A DNA stretch of 64,000 bases from an uncultured Pseudomonadota bacterium (GTDB lineage Bacteria; Pseudomonadota; Gammaproteobacteria; Steroidobacterales; Steroidobacteraceae), in assembly GCA_903868595.1 (NCBI GenBank), contig CAIPVV010000017.1, positions 62,001 to 126,000 of the forward strand, written 5' to 3'. Positions 27,244 to 35,224 of this stretch are shown piece after piece. Position numbers and translations under genes: made by a program. The notes under the pieces are model-generated. The model made no database searches. It was not told the origin of the DNA and worked only from the letters and a program-made list of their open reading frames with translations. The number at the start of each line of letters is the position of its first letter. Within the stretch, counting starts at the first letter, position 1.

Positions 27244-28074
27244 CTAGCGGGCAGCTGCAGGGCGTAGCGAGGCGACGGCCTTCTCGACGGCCTCTCGAGT
27301 CACCTTGTCGGCCGGCATGCACAGCACCATTCGCAGCGCGGGGTGGTCTTCCGGTACGTAGGAGGTGTGTTCAAACGCCAGGTCGCCGAATAGCGGGTGC
27401 CGGAAACGGTACAAACCGTAGGACCCGACGTTGATCTCCGGCGTCCTCCACATGCTGCGAAAGAGCGGGGACTGCGTTTCGAGCCGCCGGATTAGCGCAT
27501 GGAACTGCGGATCGTTGCCCGAGCGGCTGAAATCCACCCGGAGCTTGGCGAGCACCCGTCGCGCCGTAATCTCGAAGCTCGCCAGATCCTGGGTGCTCGT
27601 GGGCCGGTCAAACAACAGTTCAATCAGGTTGCGCCGGTTCTCGGCCAGGTTGTTGTAGTCGCGGTACAGGATCGACTGCAGCCGGTTCCAGTGCAGCACG
27701 TCCCAGCGCAGGTTCAGCACTGCCGTGGGAACGCTCAGGCCATCAACGGTCCTCACCAACTCTGGCGCCAGTTCCGTATGGGATTCCGGCGGTAGCTGCG
27801 GCGGCCGGCTCTGGACCAGCGAAAACAGGTACGTGCGCTCATCCGGGCTGAGGCGCAGCGTGTTGCTGATGCGCTCCAGCATGTGGTCGGAGACCCGCAT
27901 TTCCCGGCCCTGCTCGAGCCAGGTGTACCAGGCCACACTGACACCCGAGAGCGCCGCCACGTCCTCACGGCGCAAGCCGGCGGTCCGGCGTCGCTGCGGT
28001 TCCGGCAGGCCCAGGTCGGCGGGCTGAAGGCGGGCGCGGCAGCTGCGCAGAAATTCCGCCCTTTGCCTCCCCAT
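27244..28074 (-). CDS. MmyB-type helix-turn-helix transcriptional regulator
   Basis: 276 residues. It begins with the family signature FLRSCRARLQPADLGL, then RRTAGLRREDVAALSGVSVAWYTWLEQGR (helix-turn-helix). The C-terminal two-thirds is the MmyB-like ligand-binding PAS-type domain (LNLRWDVLHWNRLQSILYRD; RHPLFGDLAFEHTSYVPED). Such regulators usually control oxidoreductases and bind lipid-like ligands. I choose ATG 28074, which matches the family start; an in-frame ATG at 28161 would add 29 atypical residues and cover two perfect inverted repeats that look like operators. No strong ribosome-binding site precedes either start. Confidence 0.85.
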   Translation of the reverse strand: MGRQRAEFLRSCRARLQPADLGLPEPQRRRTAGLRREDVAALSGVSVAWYTWLEQGREMRVSDHMLERISNTLRLSPDERTYLFSLVQSRPPQLPPESHTELAPELVRTVDGLSVPTAVLNLRWDVLHWNRLQSILYRDYNNLAENRRNLIELLFDRPTSTQDLASFEITARRVLAKLRVDFSRSGNDPQFHALIRRLETQSPLFRSMWRTPEINVGSYGLYRFRHPLFGDLAFEHTSYVPEDHPALRMVLCMPADKVTREAVEKAVASLRPAAAR

Positions 28075-28075
28075 G

Positions 28076-28095
28076 GGCAAGAGCAGGCTCTTGCC
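28076..28095. promoter_or_regulatory. Perfect inverted repeat next to the MmyB regulator start
   Basis: GGCAAGAGCAGGCTCTTGCC: eight-base perfect arms with a four-base centre, one base upstream of ATG 28074. A symmetrical site of this size fits an autoregulatory operator. It could also be an RNA hairpin sequestering the start. Confidence 0.5.
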
Positions 28096-28109
28096 TGATC
28101 GCTCCAAAG

Positions 28110-28126
28110 TGGTATCTGCGATACCA
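28110..28126. promoter_or_regulatory. Second perfect inverted repeat upstream of the MmyB regulator
   Basis: TGGTATCTGCGATACCA: seven-base perfect arms around TGC, centred about 32 bases (three helical turns) from the centre of the first repeat. The arms differ in sequence from that repeat, so two different binding proteins are possible. Confidence 0.45.
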
Positions 28127-28161
28127 GTACTTGAGAAGGGTTTGATTGCTTGCTGAGCCAT

Positions 28162-28549
28162 GTGCTACCCGGGGGGCGTTGCCATGCCAAAGCAAGCGGT
28201 ATTATAAGCAAATACAAGGCGATAGGCGCCAATATCACCCGCTGACGGTTTGCACCGCCGAAGAGGCTGCCCCCGCGGAGGCCGAGCCTCCTATCATAGT
28301 GGTGCCAGTAGTACCTACGGCAGCCACATTTAAGCACCAAAATACGACGGCGCATGGCGCTACAAAACGGCTCCGGCGTACTGTGCCTGGGAGGGTTGCG
28401 TCTGGAGAACCGCGGGGTTTAGTCCGATGCGACTTAGGCGTGCTGCCGGGGCATCACGCTGCGCAGTGGCGGATCGGCTTGGCCGAAGCCGATGGCGACG
28501 AGGCATGCCAGGTACTCGACTGGGCCGTTTGCCGCATTCCTGCCGGGTC
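28162..28549. other. Intergenic region between MmyB regulator and TonB-receptor relic
   Basis: No supported gene. The part next to the regulator (about 28195-28330) is richer in A/T than the surroundings (ATTATAAGCAAATACAAGG) and may hold promoters. From about 28400 the sequence may be further decayed receptor sequence, but no frame is convincing. Confidence 0.4.
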
Positions 28550-28735
28550 GCGATTCCGGGCACGCGGGCGATCAACGACAATCACGTGGGATCGGTGGTC
28601 TATACGGACCTTGAGCTGAGGTACCAGGTGAAGTCGCTGGGCGACCTGCAGGCGATCGGTCGCAGGGGCTCGCTCGAGAGGAACGCGCAGATTCACGACG
28701 CGATGGCCCGTCGTTATGGGCTGGGCGTAAACTGA
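28550..28735 (+). pseudogene. 3' remnant of a TonB-dependent receptor gene
   Basis: The last ~60 codons of a plus-strand frame read like late barrel strands of a TonB-dependent receptor: AINDNHVGSVVYTDLELRYQV, then IHDAMARRYGLGVN, which resembles the usual final IHDxxGRxYxLGVNxxF. The final aromatic residue is missing and the segment between the two parts is shorter than in intact receptors. Nothing upstream encodes the plug or most of the barrel. A good intrinsic terminator follows 38 bases downstream, as expected for a real gene end. Confidence 0.4.
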
Positions 28736-28773
28736 AGGCGCCAGTGAAGAGCGTCTGATCGCGGCGACTCTGC

Positions 28774-28803
28774 AAGGCGGGCTGCATGGCCCACCTTGTT
28801 TTA
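28774..28803 (+). terminator. Intrinsic terminator after the receptor remnant
   Basis: AAGGCGGGC (28774-28782), loop TGCATG, GCCCACCTT (28789-28797), then GTTTTAG. The stem has one mismatch and is followed by a T-run. It separates the relic from the secreted-protein pair downstream. Confidence 0.65.
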
Positions 28804-28882
28804 GACGGACGCAGCAAGTCCCGTGCCTACCGGAAAGGGGCCCGGGCGCGATGCTGCTCTTTATAAGGGGGAATTCTTGAAG

Positions 28883-29707
28883 ATGTCGAAGAACGTGCCA
28901 TTCATCACCGCTGCAGCGACCGTGCTGTTCTGTTGCGCAGCGCAGGCGCAGGCTCCGGCCCAGGCGCCGCGTCCTCTGCGGCTCAACAACAGCGACGATC
29001 CCTTGCTGACGCTTACCCCCCCGATCGGGCGAGTGGCAGCCGACGCGCCGCCGGGGTCCGCCCCGCCCAGTGCCAATCCGCGGGACCTGGAAGGGGTCTG
29101 GTGGATCTCGCGCTTCGAATACATGCTGGGAGCGGCGCCGGGCATTGCCCCGCCGCTCAAGCCTGAGTACATGCGCATTCTCGAGCGGCGCATCCGCGCC
29201 AAAAATCGCGGTACGCCGGAGGCTGACGCCTCCACCGACTGCCGGCCCCACGGCATGCCTCGCCTGATGGAGAGCCCGTATCCGATCCGCATCGTGCAGA
29301 CGCCGGGGCAGGTGACCTTGATGCACGAGGTCGCGCACAACATCCGGCGCATCTACCTGGACGTGCCGCATCCGGAGAAGCTAAGGCCCAGCTACCTGGG
29401 CAACTCCGTCGGGAAGTGGGAGGGCGATACGCTCGTCATCGACACGACGGGGCTCAACGACAAGACCTACATCGATGACGAAGGTTCGACGCATTCCACG
29501 CAGATCCACTTGGTGGAGCGGATCCGCAAGATCAAGGAGGGGCGGGAACTGGAGGACGTGATCACCGTTACCGATCCGGTCACCCTGACCGAGCCGTATA
29601 GCTTCACGCGGACCTACAAGTGGCGGCCGGACGTCAAGCCCGCCGAGTACGTCTGCGAGGAGAACAATCGTAATGCACCGGAAAACGGGGTCACCGTCGC
29701 CAAATGA
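28883..29707 (+). CDS. Secreted protein of unknown function, paralogue of next gene
   Basis: 274 residues with a signal peptide (MSKNVPFITAAATVLFCCAAQAQA). The mature protein contains YLGNSVGKWEGDTLVIDTTGLNDKTYIDDEG and a C-terminal PYSFTRTYKWRPD..EYVCEENNRN. I know this pattern from unnamed secreted proteins of soil and steroid-degrading proteobacteria and acidobacteria, often near TonB receptors, but no function is established. AGGGGGA lies about ten bases ahead of ATG 28883; a TTG at 28877 has better spacing and is an alternative. Stop overlaps the start of the paralogue by four bases (ATGA). Confidence 0.75.
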   Translation: MSKNVPFITAAATVLFCCAAQAQAPAQAPRPLRLNNSDDPLLTLTPPIGRVAADAPPGSAPPSANPRDLEGVWWISRFEYMLGAAPGIAPPLKPEYMRILERRIRAKNRGTPEADASTDCRPHGMPRLMESPYPIRIVQTPGQVTLMHEVAHNIRRIYLDVPHPEKLRPSYLGNSVGKWEGDTLVIDTTGLNDKTYIDDEGSTHSTQIHLVERIRKIKEGRELEDVITVTDPVTLTEPYSFTRTYKWRPDVKPAEYVCEENNRNAPENGVTVAK

Positions 29708-30399
29708 GACAGGTACTACTGCTAGCTGCTCTGTGCACCGCTTCGCTGGCGTCGGCGCAGGCTCCCCTGGATCCTTCCCAGCCTGATTTCTCTGGCATCT
29801 GGCGGCTCGTGGGCTACCACGCGGCAACCGCGCTGGACGGCCAACGTGCTCCGCCGCTGCTGCCGGAAGCCGCGAAGGTCTATGCCGAGCGCAAGGCGGC
29901 CCTGGCCAAGGGGGATCATTCCGCGGATCCGGCCTCGACCTGCCTGCCGGAGGGGATGCCGCGGCTGATGCTCAAGGCCGAGCCCTTCGAGATCCTGCAG
30001 CGCCCCACGCTGCTGGCCTTCAACTACCAGATCAATCGCCTGCCGCGCGTCGTCTACCTGAACCAGCCGCCGTCGACGGATGACTCGGGCTACTACCTCG
30101 GTGAGTCGACCGCGACTTGGCAGGGCGACACGCTGGTCGTCGATACGCGGGATTTCAATGACCTGACGTGGCTGGATGATTCCGGGCTGCCCCACGGTAC
30201 CGCGCTGAAACTGACCGAGCGCCTGCAGCTGGCACCGGGTGCGAAGCAACTCGTTGACCGCATCACGATCGAGGATCCGGAGAACTACAAGGCGCCCTGG
30301 ACGATCACGCGCCGTTACGAGCGGCTCCCGGGCTACCGCATGCCCGAGGATGTTTGCGCCGAGAAGATCGGCAGTAGTGCGCCGCGCCGTCGCAAGTGA
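29704..30399 (+). CDS. Secreted protein of unknown function, paralogue of preceding gene
   Basis: 231 residues with a signal peptide (MRQVLLLAALCTASLASAQA). It shares with its neighbour the core YLGESTATWQGDTLVVDTRDFNDLTWLDDSG, the CxPxGMPRLM motif (CLPEGMPRLM here, CRPHGMPRLM there) and the end PWTITRRYERLPGYRMPEDVC. The two are tandem duplicates that have diverged. The protein starts with PDFSGIWRL, as many relatives do (the other reads DLEGVWWI). Co-transcription with its neighbour is nearly certain. The function is unknown. Confidence 0.75.
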   Translation: MRQVLLLAALCTASLASAQAPLDPSQPDFSGIWRLVGYHAATALDGQRAPPLLPEAAKVYAERKAALAKGDHSADPASTCLPEGMPRLMLKAEPFEILQRPTLLAFNYQINRLPRVVYLNQPPSTDDSGYYLGESTATWQGDTLVVDTRDFNDLTWLDDSGLPHGTALKLTERLQLAPGAKQLVDRITIEDPENYKAPWTITRRYERLPGYRMPEDVCAEKIGSSAPRRRK

Positions 30400-30409
30400 G
30401 GCTAAGGCC

Positions 30410-30435
30410 CCGGCTGCGCCCTGGCGCGCAGCCGG
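30410..30435. terminator. GC-rich hairpin between convergent genes
   Basis: CCGGCTGCGC (30410-30419) and GCGCAGCCGG (30426-30435) form a perfect ten-base-pair stem with a six-base loop, eleven bases after the stop of the secreted protein and before the aldehyde dehydrogenase stop. There is no T-run. Confidence 0.5.
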
Positions 30436-30459
30436 AGCGATCGTCGAGCGGCCCGCTGG

Positions 30460-31935
30460 CTAGAGGCTGGTGGGCGCACCCTGCAGCAGGATGGTCTTGG
30501 TCTCGGTATAGCCCAGCAGGCCCGTGATGCCACCCTCGCGGCCCAGGCCGGACTGCTTGAAACCGCCGAACGGCAGGAAGAAGTCGAGCCGGAAGTCATT
30601 CTGCGCGAGCGCCCCGGTGCGCACGCCGCGGGCTATGCGGTAGGCGCGGTCATTGTCGTTGGTGAACACGGCACCGAAGAGCCCGTAGCTGGAGTCGTTG
30701 GCGATGCGCAAGGCATCGGCCTCATCCTCGTAGCCCAGCAGCGCGATCACCGGCCCGAAGATCTCGTCCTGCGCGATGGCCATGCCGCTGGTGACATCCG
30801 TGAACAGCGTAGGGTCGAAGTAGCAGCCCTGCGGCATGTGCTTGCTGCGAGTTCCGCCGCATACCAGGCGGGCGCCCTCGGCCGTGCCACGGGCCATGTA
30901 GCCCTCGACCCGCTCCAGCTGCCGGCGCATCGCCAGCGGTCCCATCATCGTGGCCGGGTCCGTCGGGTCGCCGACGCGAATCGCGGCCAACTCCGCCTGG
31001 AGGGCCTCGGCGTAGGCGGCCTGCTGGGCGCGCGGCACGACTACGCGGCTGAGCGTGGCGCAGACCTGTCCGCTCAGGATGGAGATCGTGTGGGCGAGTT
31101 TCTTGGCGGCCGTGGCGATGTCGTAGTCATCCAGCACGATGGCCGCGGACTTGCCGCCCAGCTCCAGCGTGCAGCGCGCGATACGCTCCCCGCACAGCGC
31201 GGCGATACGCCGGCCGGCCGCGGTGCTGCCGGTGAAGCTCACCTTGTCGACGCCAGGATGCCGCACGAGGGCCTCTGAGGCCTCGCGGTGCGCCGGGACG
31301 AGGTTGACCACGCCTGGCGGGAAGCCGGCGGCCTCGGCCGCCTCGGCGACAATGTAGGCATCCAGCGGGGATTCCGGCGCGGGCTTCATGATGACCGTGC
31401 AGCCCGCCAGCAGGGCAGGGACGATCTTGTTGAGCATGATCGTCAACGGCGCGTTCCACGGTGCGATCGCGGCGACCACGCCAACCGGCTCGCGCGCGAT
31501 GATCGCGGTACCCCGGCTATCCGTGGGCTTCACCGCTTCGGCGAAGTTGAAGGTGGCGCCGACCGTGGCGTAGTACTTGGCGACGGCAACAGCCCCACCG
31601 ACCATGAACGGGGCGGCCATCGCGAGGGCACCCACCTGCTGCACCCAGGCGCTGGCCAGCTCGGACGTGCGCGCCTCCAGCGCCGTCGCCAGCTTGCCGA
31701 TCAACGCCGCCCGCTCCGGGGTGCTCAGGCGGCTCCAGGCACTGCTGTCGAAGGCCCGTCGGGCCGCCATGACGGCGGCGTCGATATCGGGGGCGGTGGC
31801 TTCCGCGACCTCGGCCACGACACGGTCGTTCGTCGGGGAGATCACCTGCAGGTGGCCGCCGGCGGCGGGGGCGACCCAGCGACCGTCAATGTAGAGCTTG
31901 TCCGGATGACGGATGTTGACGGTTCGGCTGGTCAT
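30460..31935 (-). CDS. NAD(P)-dependent aldehyde dehydrogenase
   Basis: 491 residues of the ALDH superfamily. The expected residues are present: Asn161 (APWNAP), Lys184 (MKPAPESP), the Rossmann turn SFTGSTAAGR (233-242), Glu258 (LELGGK) and the catalytic Cys292 (SGQVCATLSR); C-terminal EIFGPV and PFGGFKQSGLGRE are typical. It oxidises an aldehyde to an acid in the cytoplasm. Substrate is not evident; relatives act in steroid, terpene and aromatic breakdown. A MarR regulator lies just upstream on the same strand. Confidence 0.92.
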   Translation of the reverse strand: MTSRTVNIRHPDKLYIDGRWVAPAAGGHLQVISPTNDRVVAEVAEATAPDIDAAVMAARRAFDSSAWSRLSTPERAALIGKLATALEARTSELASAWVQQVGALAMAAPFMVGGAVAVAKYYATVGATFNFAEAVKPTDSRGTAIIAREPVGVVAAIAPWNAPLTIMLNKIVPALLAGCTVIMKPAPESPLDAYIVAEAAEAAGFPPGVVNLVPAHREASEALVRHPGVDKVSFTGSTAAGRRIAALCGERIARCTLELGGKSAAIVLDDYDIATAAKKLAHTISILSGQVCATLSRVVVPRAQQAAYAEALQAELAAIRVGDPTDPATMMGPLAMRRQLERVEGYMARGTAEGARLVCGGTRSKHMPQGCYFDPTLFTDVTSGMAIAQDEIFGPVIALLGYEDEADALRIANDSSYGLFGAVFTNDNDRAYRIARGVRTGALAQNDFRLDFFLPFGGFKQSGLGREGGITGLLGYTETKTILLQGAPTSL

Positions 31936-32013
31936 GCTGGGTACTCCCCCCGATTCTAGGTCCGCAGGTGTAGCGCAACGGTGGTTGCGAGCGCAACTTG
32001 AAATTCGCGCCGC

Positions 32014-32493
32014 TCAGGACGGCGTCTTTTCCAGATTGCGCAGGAGATGTCGCAGCAGGCCGAGCAATTGTTCCCGCTCGGCGGCGCCGAGGCCCTGCAG
32101 CAGTTCCTCCTCCGAGTGCAGGCGCTCGCCGGTACCGCGGGCATGCATTTCGTGCCCGGCGGGCGTCAGGTAGAGCTGGGTGCGCAAGCGATGCTCGGGC
32201 GAGGCTTGGCGCGTCAGCAGGCCCCGACGCTCCAGGGAGTTCACGGCCCGGCTGACCGCCGCCTTGTTCACGCCGGCAATGGCCACGATGCGGCCCGGTG
32301 GTGCGGCGGGTTCCACCGCCAGGACGGTCAGCACCCGCCACTCCATGACCGACAGGTCCAGGGCGCGGCGCAGTACCCGCTCAATGAGGACGTTGAGGCG
32401 GTTGCCGAGGTTGCACAGGAGAAAGGAGTTGGAGGCTTCGAAGGCGGTCCCGGCGGTGCTCAGGCTGGGCGCGTTGTCGGTGCTCTTTTCCAT
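32014..32493 (-). CDS. MarR-family transcriptional regulator
   Basis: 159 residues. The winged helix is visible as LSVMEWRVLTVLA, then GVNKAAVSRAVNSLERRGLLTRQASPEHRLRTQLYLTPAG, with the wing DxR-type loop (SPEHRLRTQLYLT). The dimerisation helices at the N- and C-termini (FLLCNLGNRLNVLIERVL; REQLLGLLRHLLRNLEK) fit. It is followed 78 bases downstream by the aldehyde dehydrogenase gene on the same strand, which it may control; divergent from feoA. Confidence 0.88.
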   Translation of the reverse strand: MEKSTDNAPSLSTAGTAFEASNSFLLCNLGNRLNVLIERVLRRALDLSVMEWRVLTVLAVEPAAPPGRIVAIAGVNKAAVSRAVNSLERRGLLTRQASPEHRLRTQLYLTPAGHEMHARGTGERLHSEEELLQGLGAAEREQLLGLLRHLLRNLEKTPS

Positions 32494-32642
32494 GGCGTCT
32501 GCAGAAAACTGTCCGTTTCGGGGTTGGGCTTAATCATAGCGAGGGCGCCAGCCGCAGCGGCAGGTTCTATACGCCCGGCCGCGCCGGGTCCTGCAATAGG
32601 TACTACTCAAGTAGCAGATTGTCGTGGGTTCGGTTATCTTAT

Positions 32643-32657
32643 TGAGATCGATTCTCA
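32643..32657. promoter_or_regulatory. Fur-box-like operator upstream of feoA
   Basis: TGAGATCGATTCTCA is a 7-1-7 type inverted repeat with five-base perfect outer arms, close to the Fur consensus half-sites (TGATAAT-N-ATTATCA) with G/C changes common in GC-rich genomes. It lies about 42 bases before the likely feoA start. Iron-dependent repression of feoAB is expected. Confidence 0.65.
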
Positions 32658-32698
32658 TTAGCGACCTTGCCCACATCTTTAAGCTGACCAGGACCGCC

Positions 32699-32998
32699 GT
32701 GGAGCCTCTGCATCCCCCCTCAAGCACACAGTCCGTCTCTCTTGCGACGCTGCACAAAGGCGATCGCGGCACCGTGGCTTCGGTGTCCTACGACGAGGCG
32801 GAGGTCGGGGATGAAAACCATTCCACCATCGGCATGCGTCTGATTGAGATCGGCTTCGTGGCCGGGGAGAGCTTCGAGGTCGTGGCGGAAGTGAGGCCGG
32901 GCGGCGATCCGATTGCGGTGCGCATCGGTGGCACCTGTTTCGCGCTGCGCCGCCGCGAAGCCGAGGCCGTGTTCGTCCATCCGGCCGCCCGGCGCTAA
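32699..32998 (+). CDS. feoA: FeoA ferrous iron transport accessory protein
   Basis: 99 residues from GTG 32699, which follows AGGA by about five bases and lies just after the Fur-box-like site. A longer frame from 32624 would cover that site. The SH3-like FeoA domain is clear: SLATLHKGDRGTVASV, then RLIEIGFVAGESFEVVAEVRPGGDPIAVRIGGTCFALRRREAEAVFV. FeoA helps FeoB import Fe2+. An insert after the first strands (SYDEAEVGDENHSTIG) matches the variable loop. It precedes feoB by 11 bases. Confidence 0.88.
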   Translation: MEPLHPPSSTQSVSLATLHKGDRGTVASVSYDEAEVGDENHSTIGMRLIEIGFVAGESFEVVAEVRPGGDPIAVRIGGTCFALRRREAEAVFVHPAARR

Positions 32999-33009
32999 GG
33001 CCACCGCCC

Positions 33010-34884
33010 ATGAGCGCGGCACACGCACAGCCCTTGGATTTGCGCATCGCGCTGGTCGGCGTGCCGAACTGCGGCAAGACGGCGCTGTTCAACCGGCTCA
33101 CGGGCAGCCACCAGAAGGTGGCGAACTACCCGGGCGTCACGGTGGAGCGCAAGGAAGGCAACTGCGCGGATCCGGCCCGCGGTCGCAACTACCGCGTGCT
33201 GGACCTGCCCGGCACCTACAGCCTCGCGGCAACGACCCTCGATGAGGCCATCACCCGCGACGTGGTGGCCGGACGACTGGCCGGCGAGGCCCTGCCGGAA
33301 CTCATCGTCAATGTGCTGGATGCGACCAACCTTCGCCTGAGCCTGCGCATGGCGCTGGAGCTGCGGCGCCTCGGGCGACCGATGGTGGTGGTGCTCAACA
33401 TGAGCGACATCGCCCATGCCCGCGGCATCCGCATCGACCGCGAGCGACTGGCCGCGGAACTGGGCTGCCCGGTCGTGGAGGCGGTGGCCGTGCGTAGCGG
33501 TGGCGAGCGGGAGCTGCTAGCGCAGCTGGCCGGCATGCAGCCGGCACCCGCCGGCACCGGCATCCAGTGGACGCCGCAGACCCGCGAACAGATCGAAGCG
33601 ACGCAGCGCGACGTGCGCCGCATCCTCGTCGACGTGGGTTACCGCGAGCCGCTGCGCACCCGGGCGCTGGCTCGCCTGGATGAGCTGGTCCTGAATCCCG
33701 TGCTGGGCCCGATGCTGCTGGCGACGATCCTGTTCCTGATCTTCCAGGCCGTCTTCAGCTGGGCCGAGGTGCCGAAGAACCTCATCGACAGGGGTGTGGG
33801 CCTGATCAGCACGGCCGTGAGCGGTGCACTGCCGGAAGGACCCCTGCGCAGCCTGCTCGTGGATGGGCTTATCGCCGGCACCGGCAGCGTGATCGTTTTT
33901 CTGCCGCAGATCCTGATCCTCTTCCTCTTCATCCTGCTGCTGGAAGACAGCGGCTACCTGCCGCGTGCCGCGTTCTTGCTGGATAGGCTGATGGGCCGCG
34001 TAGGCCTCTCCGGCCGGGCCTTCATCCCGCTGCTGTCTTCCTTCGCGTGTGCGATCCCCGGCATCATGGCCGCGCGCACGATCCCCAATACACGCGACCG
34101 CCTGGCCACGATCATGCTGGCACCGCTGATGACCTGCTCGGCGCGGTTGCCGGTCTACGCACTGATCATCGGGGCGTTCATCCCGGCACGCAGCGTCGGC
34201 CCGTTCAACCTGCAGGGCCTGGTGCTGTTTGCCCTGTACGTGGCCGGCATCCTGGGTGCGGTGCTGGTTGCGCTGCTGATGAATCGCGTGACCATGAAGT
34301 CCAGCTACCACCCCTTGCTGATGGAGCTGCCGGAGTACCGCTGGCCGAACCTTCGCAACCTGCTCATGGGCCTGTGGGAGCGCGTGAAGATCTTCCTCTC
34401 CCGGGTCGGCGGCATCATCCTGGCGCTGACCATCGTGCTGTGGTTCCTGAGCAGCTACCCGGCCGCGCCGCCGGGTGCCACGGGATCGGCGATCGAGTAC
34501 AGCTTCGCCGGCATCCTCGGCCGTGCGCTGGAAGTGGTGTTCGCGCCCGTGGGCTTCAACTGGCAGATCTGCATCGCGCTGGTTCCGGGGCTGGCCGCGC
34601 GCGAGGTGGCCATCGGTGCGCTGGGCACGGTCTATGCGCTGTCCTCCTCCTCGGACAACGTGGATGTCACGCTGGGGCCGATGATCGCCTCCAGCTGGAG
34701 CCTGGGCACGGCGCTCTCCCTGCTGGCCTGGTATGTTTTCGCGCCGCAGTGCCTCTCCACGCTGGCTACCGTGAAGCGGGAGACCAACTCCTGGCGCTAT
34801 CCGGCGATCATGGCGACCTACCTGTTCGCGATGGCCTACGCCGCGGCCTTCCTGACCTACCATGTCACCGTGTGGTTGACCTAG
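33010..34884 (+). CDS. feoB: FeoB ferrous iron transporter
   Basis: 624 residues. The N-terminal GTPase has G1 GVPNCGKT (17-24), switch region NYPGVTVERKEG, G3 DLPG (65-68) and G4 NMSD (130-133). A membrane part of about eight or more helices begins near residue 235 and includes LSSFACAIPGIMAARTI and LAPLMTCSARLPVYALIIGAF, the conserved Gate motifs. It imports Fe2+ across the inner membrane. The length is that of the shorter FeoB subgroup. No FeoC follows; the next gene is a DUF6587-type protein. Confidence 0.95.
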   Translation: MSAAHAQPLDLRIALVGVPNCGKTALFNRLTGSHQKVANYPGVTVERKEGNCADPARGRNYRVLDLPGTYSLAATTLDEAITRDVVAGRLAGEALPELIVNVLDATNLRLSLRMALELRRLGRPMVVVLNMSDIAHARGIRIDRERLAAELGCPVVEAVAVRSGGERELLAQLAGMQPAPAGTGIQWTPQTREQIEATQRDVRRILVDVGYREPLRTRALARLDELVLNPVLGPMLLATILFLIFQAVFSWAEVPKNLIDRGVGLISTAVSGALPEGPLRSLLVDGLIAGTGSVIVFLPQILILFLFILLLEDSGYLPRAAFLLDRLMGRVGLSGRAFIPLLSSFACAIPGIMAARTIPNTRDRLATIMLAPLMTCSARLPVYALIIGAFIPARSVGPFNLQGLVLFALYVAGILGAVLVALLMNRVTMKSSYHPLLMELPEYRWPNLRNLLMGLWERVKIFLSRVGGIILALTIVLWFLSSYPAAPPGATGSAIEYSFAGILGRALEVVFAPVGFNWQICIALVPGLAAREVAIGALGTVYALSSSSDNVDVTLGPMIASSWSLGTALSLLAWYVFAPQCLSTLATVKRETNSWRYPAIMATYLFAMAYAAAFLTYHVTVWLT

Positions 34885-34898
34885 ATAAGGAGCCAGCC

Positions 34899-35144
34899 AT
34901 GCTGCAGTTCCTGCTCGTCTGCCTGATCGTAACGGCCGCTGCGCTGTCGGCCGCCTGGCGCCTGATGGGGCTGGCCTCGCGCGTCAAGGTCTTGGAGGCG
35001 CTGCTGCGGCAGGGGCCGGGCGCCGGCGCGCTGCATGGGGTGATCGACCGCCTCGCGCGCAAGCAGCGGGCCGCGCTGGTAAGCGGCGCCTGCGCCGCGT
35101 GCTCGGCGCATGCGTCCCATAAAAAAGCCCCCAGGGTTCCCTGA
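34899..35144 (+). CDS. DUF6587-like small membrane protein downstream of feoB
   Basis: 81 residues: one N-terminal membrane helix (MLQFLLVCLIVTAAALSAAWRL), a basic linker, and a Cys-containing end (GACAACSAH). This matches the small proteins found after feoB in Xanthomonadales-type genomes (DUF6587), which place a CxxC-like motif at the C-terminus; a FeoC-like or redox role is only a guess. AAGGAG lies seven bases before the ATG. The last codons (KKAPRVP) are made of the terminator of the convergent TonB-receptor gene. Confidence 0.65.
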   Translation: MLQFLLVCLIVTAAALSAAWRLMGLASRVKVLEALLRQGPGAGALHGVIDRLARKQRAALVSGACAACSAHASHKKAPRVP

Positions 35145-35148
35145 GGGC
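35121..35148 (-). terminator. Strong intrinsic terminator on the minus strand, overlapping the DUF6587 gene end
   Basis: Read on the minus strand: GCCCTCAGGG, short loop, CCCTGGGGGC, then six T. The stem spans 35127-35148. It stops transcription of the second TonB-receptor gene, about 75 bases after its stop codon. On the plus strand it lacks a clean T-run (CTTCGTT) and so is weaker for the feo operon. Confidence 0.8.
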
Positions 35149-35224
35149 CTTCGTTAATCACCCTCCGCCAAGCGCGCGTGGCGCGCGGCCGCTTGCCCGC
35201 GAGGGACCTCGAACCAGCCGCCGA

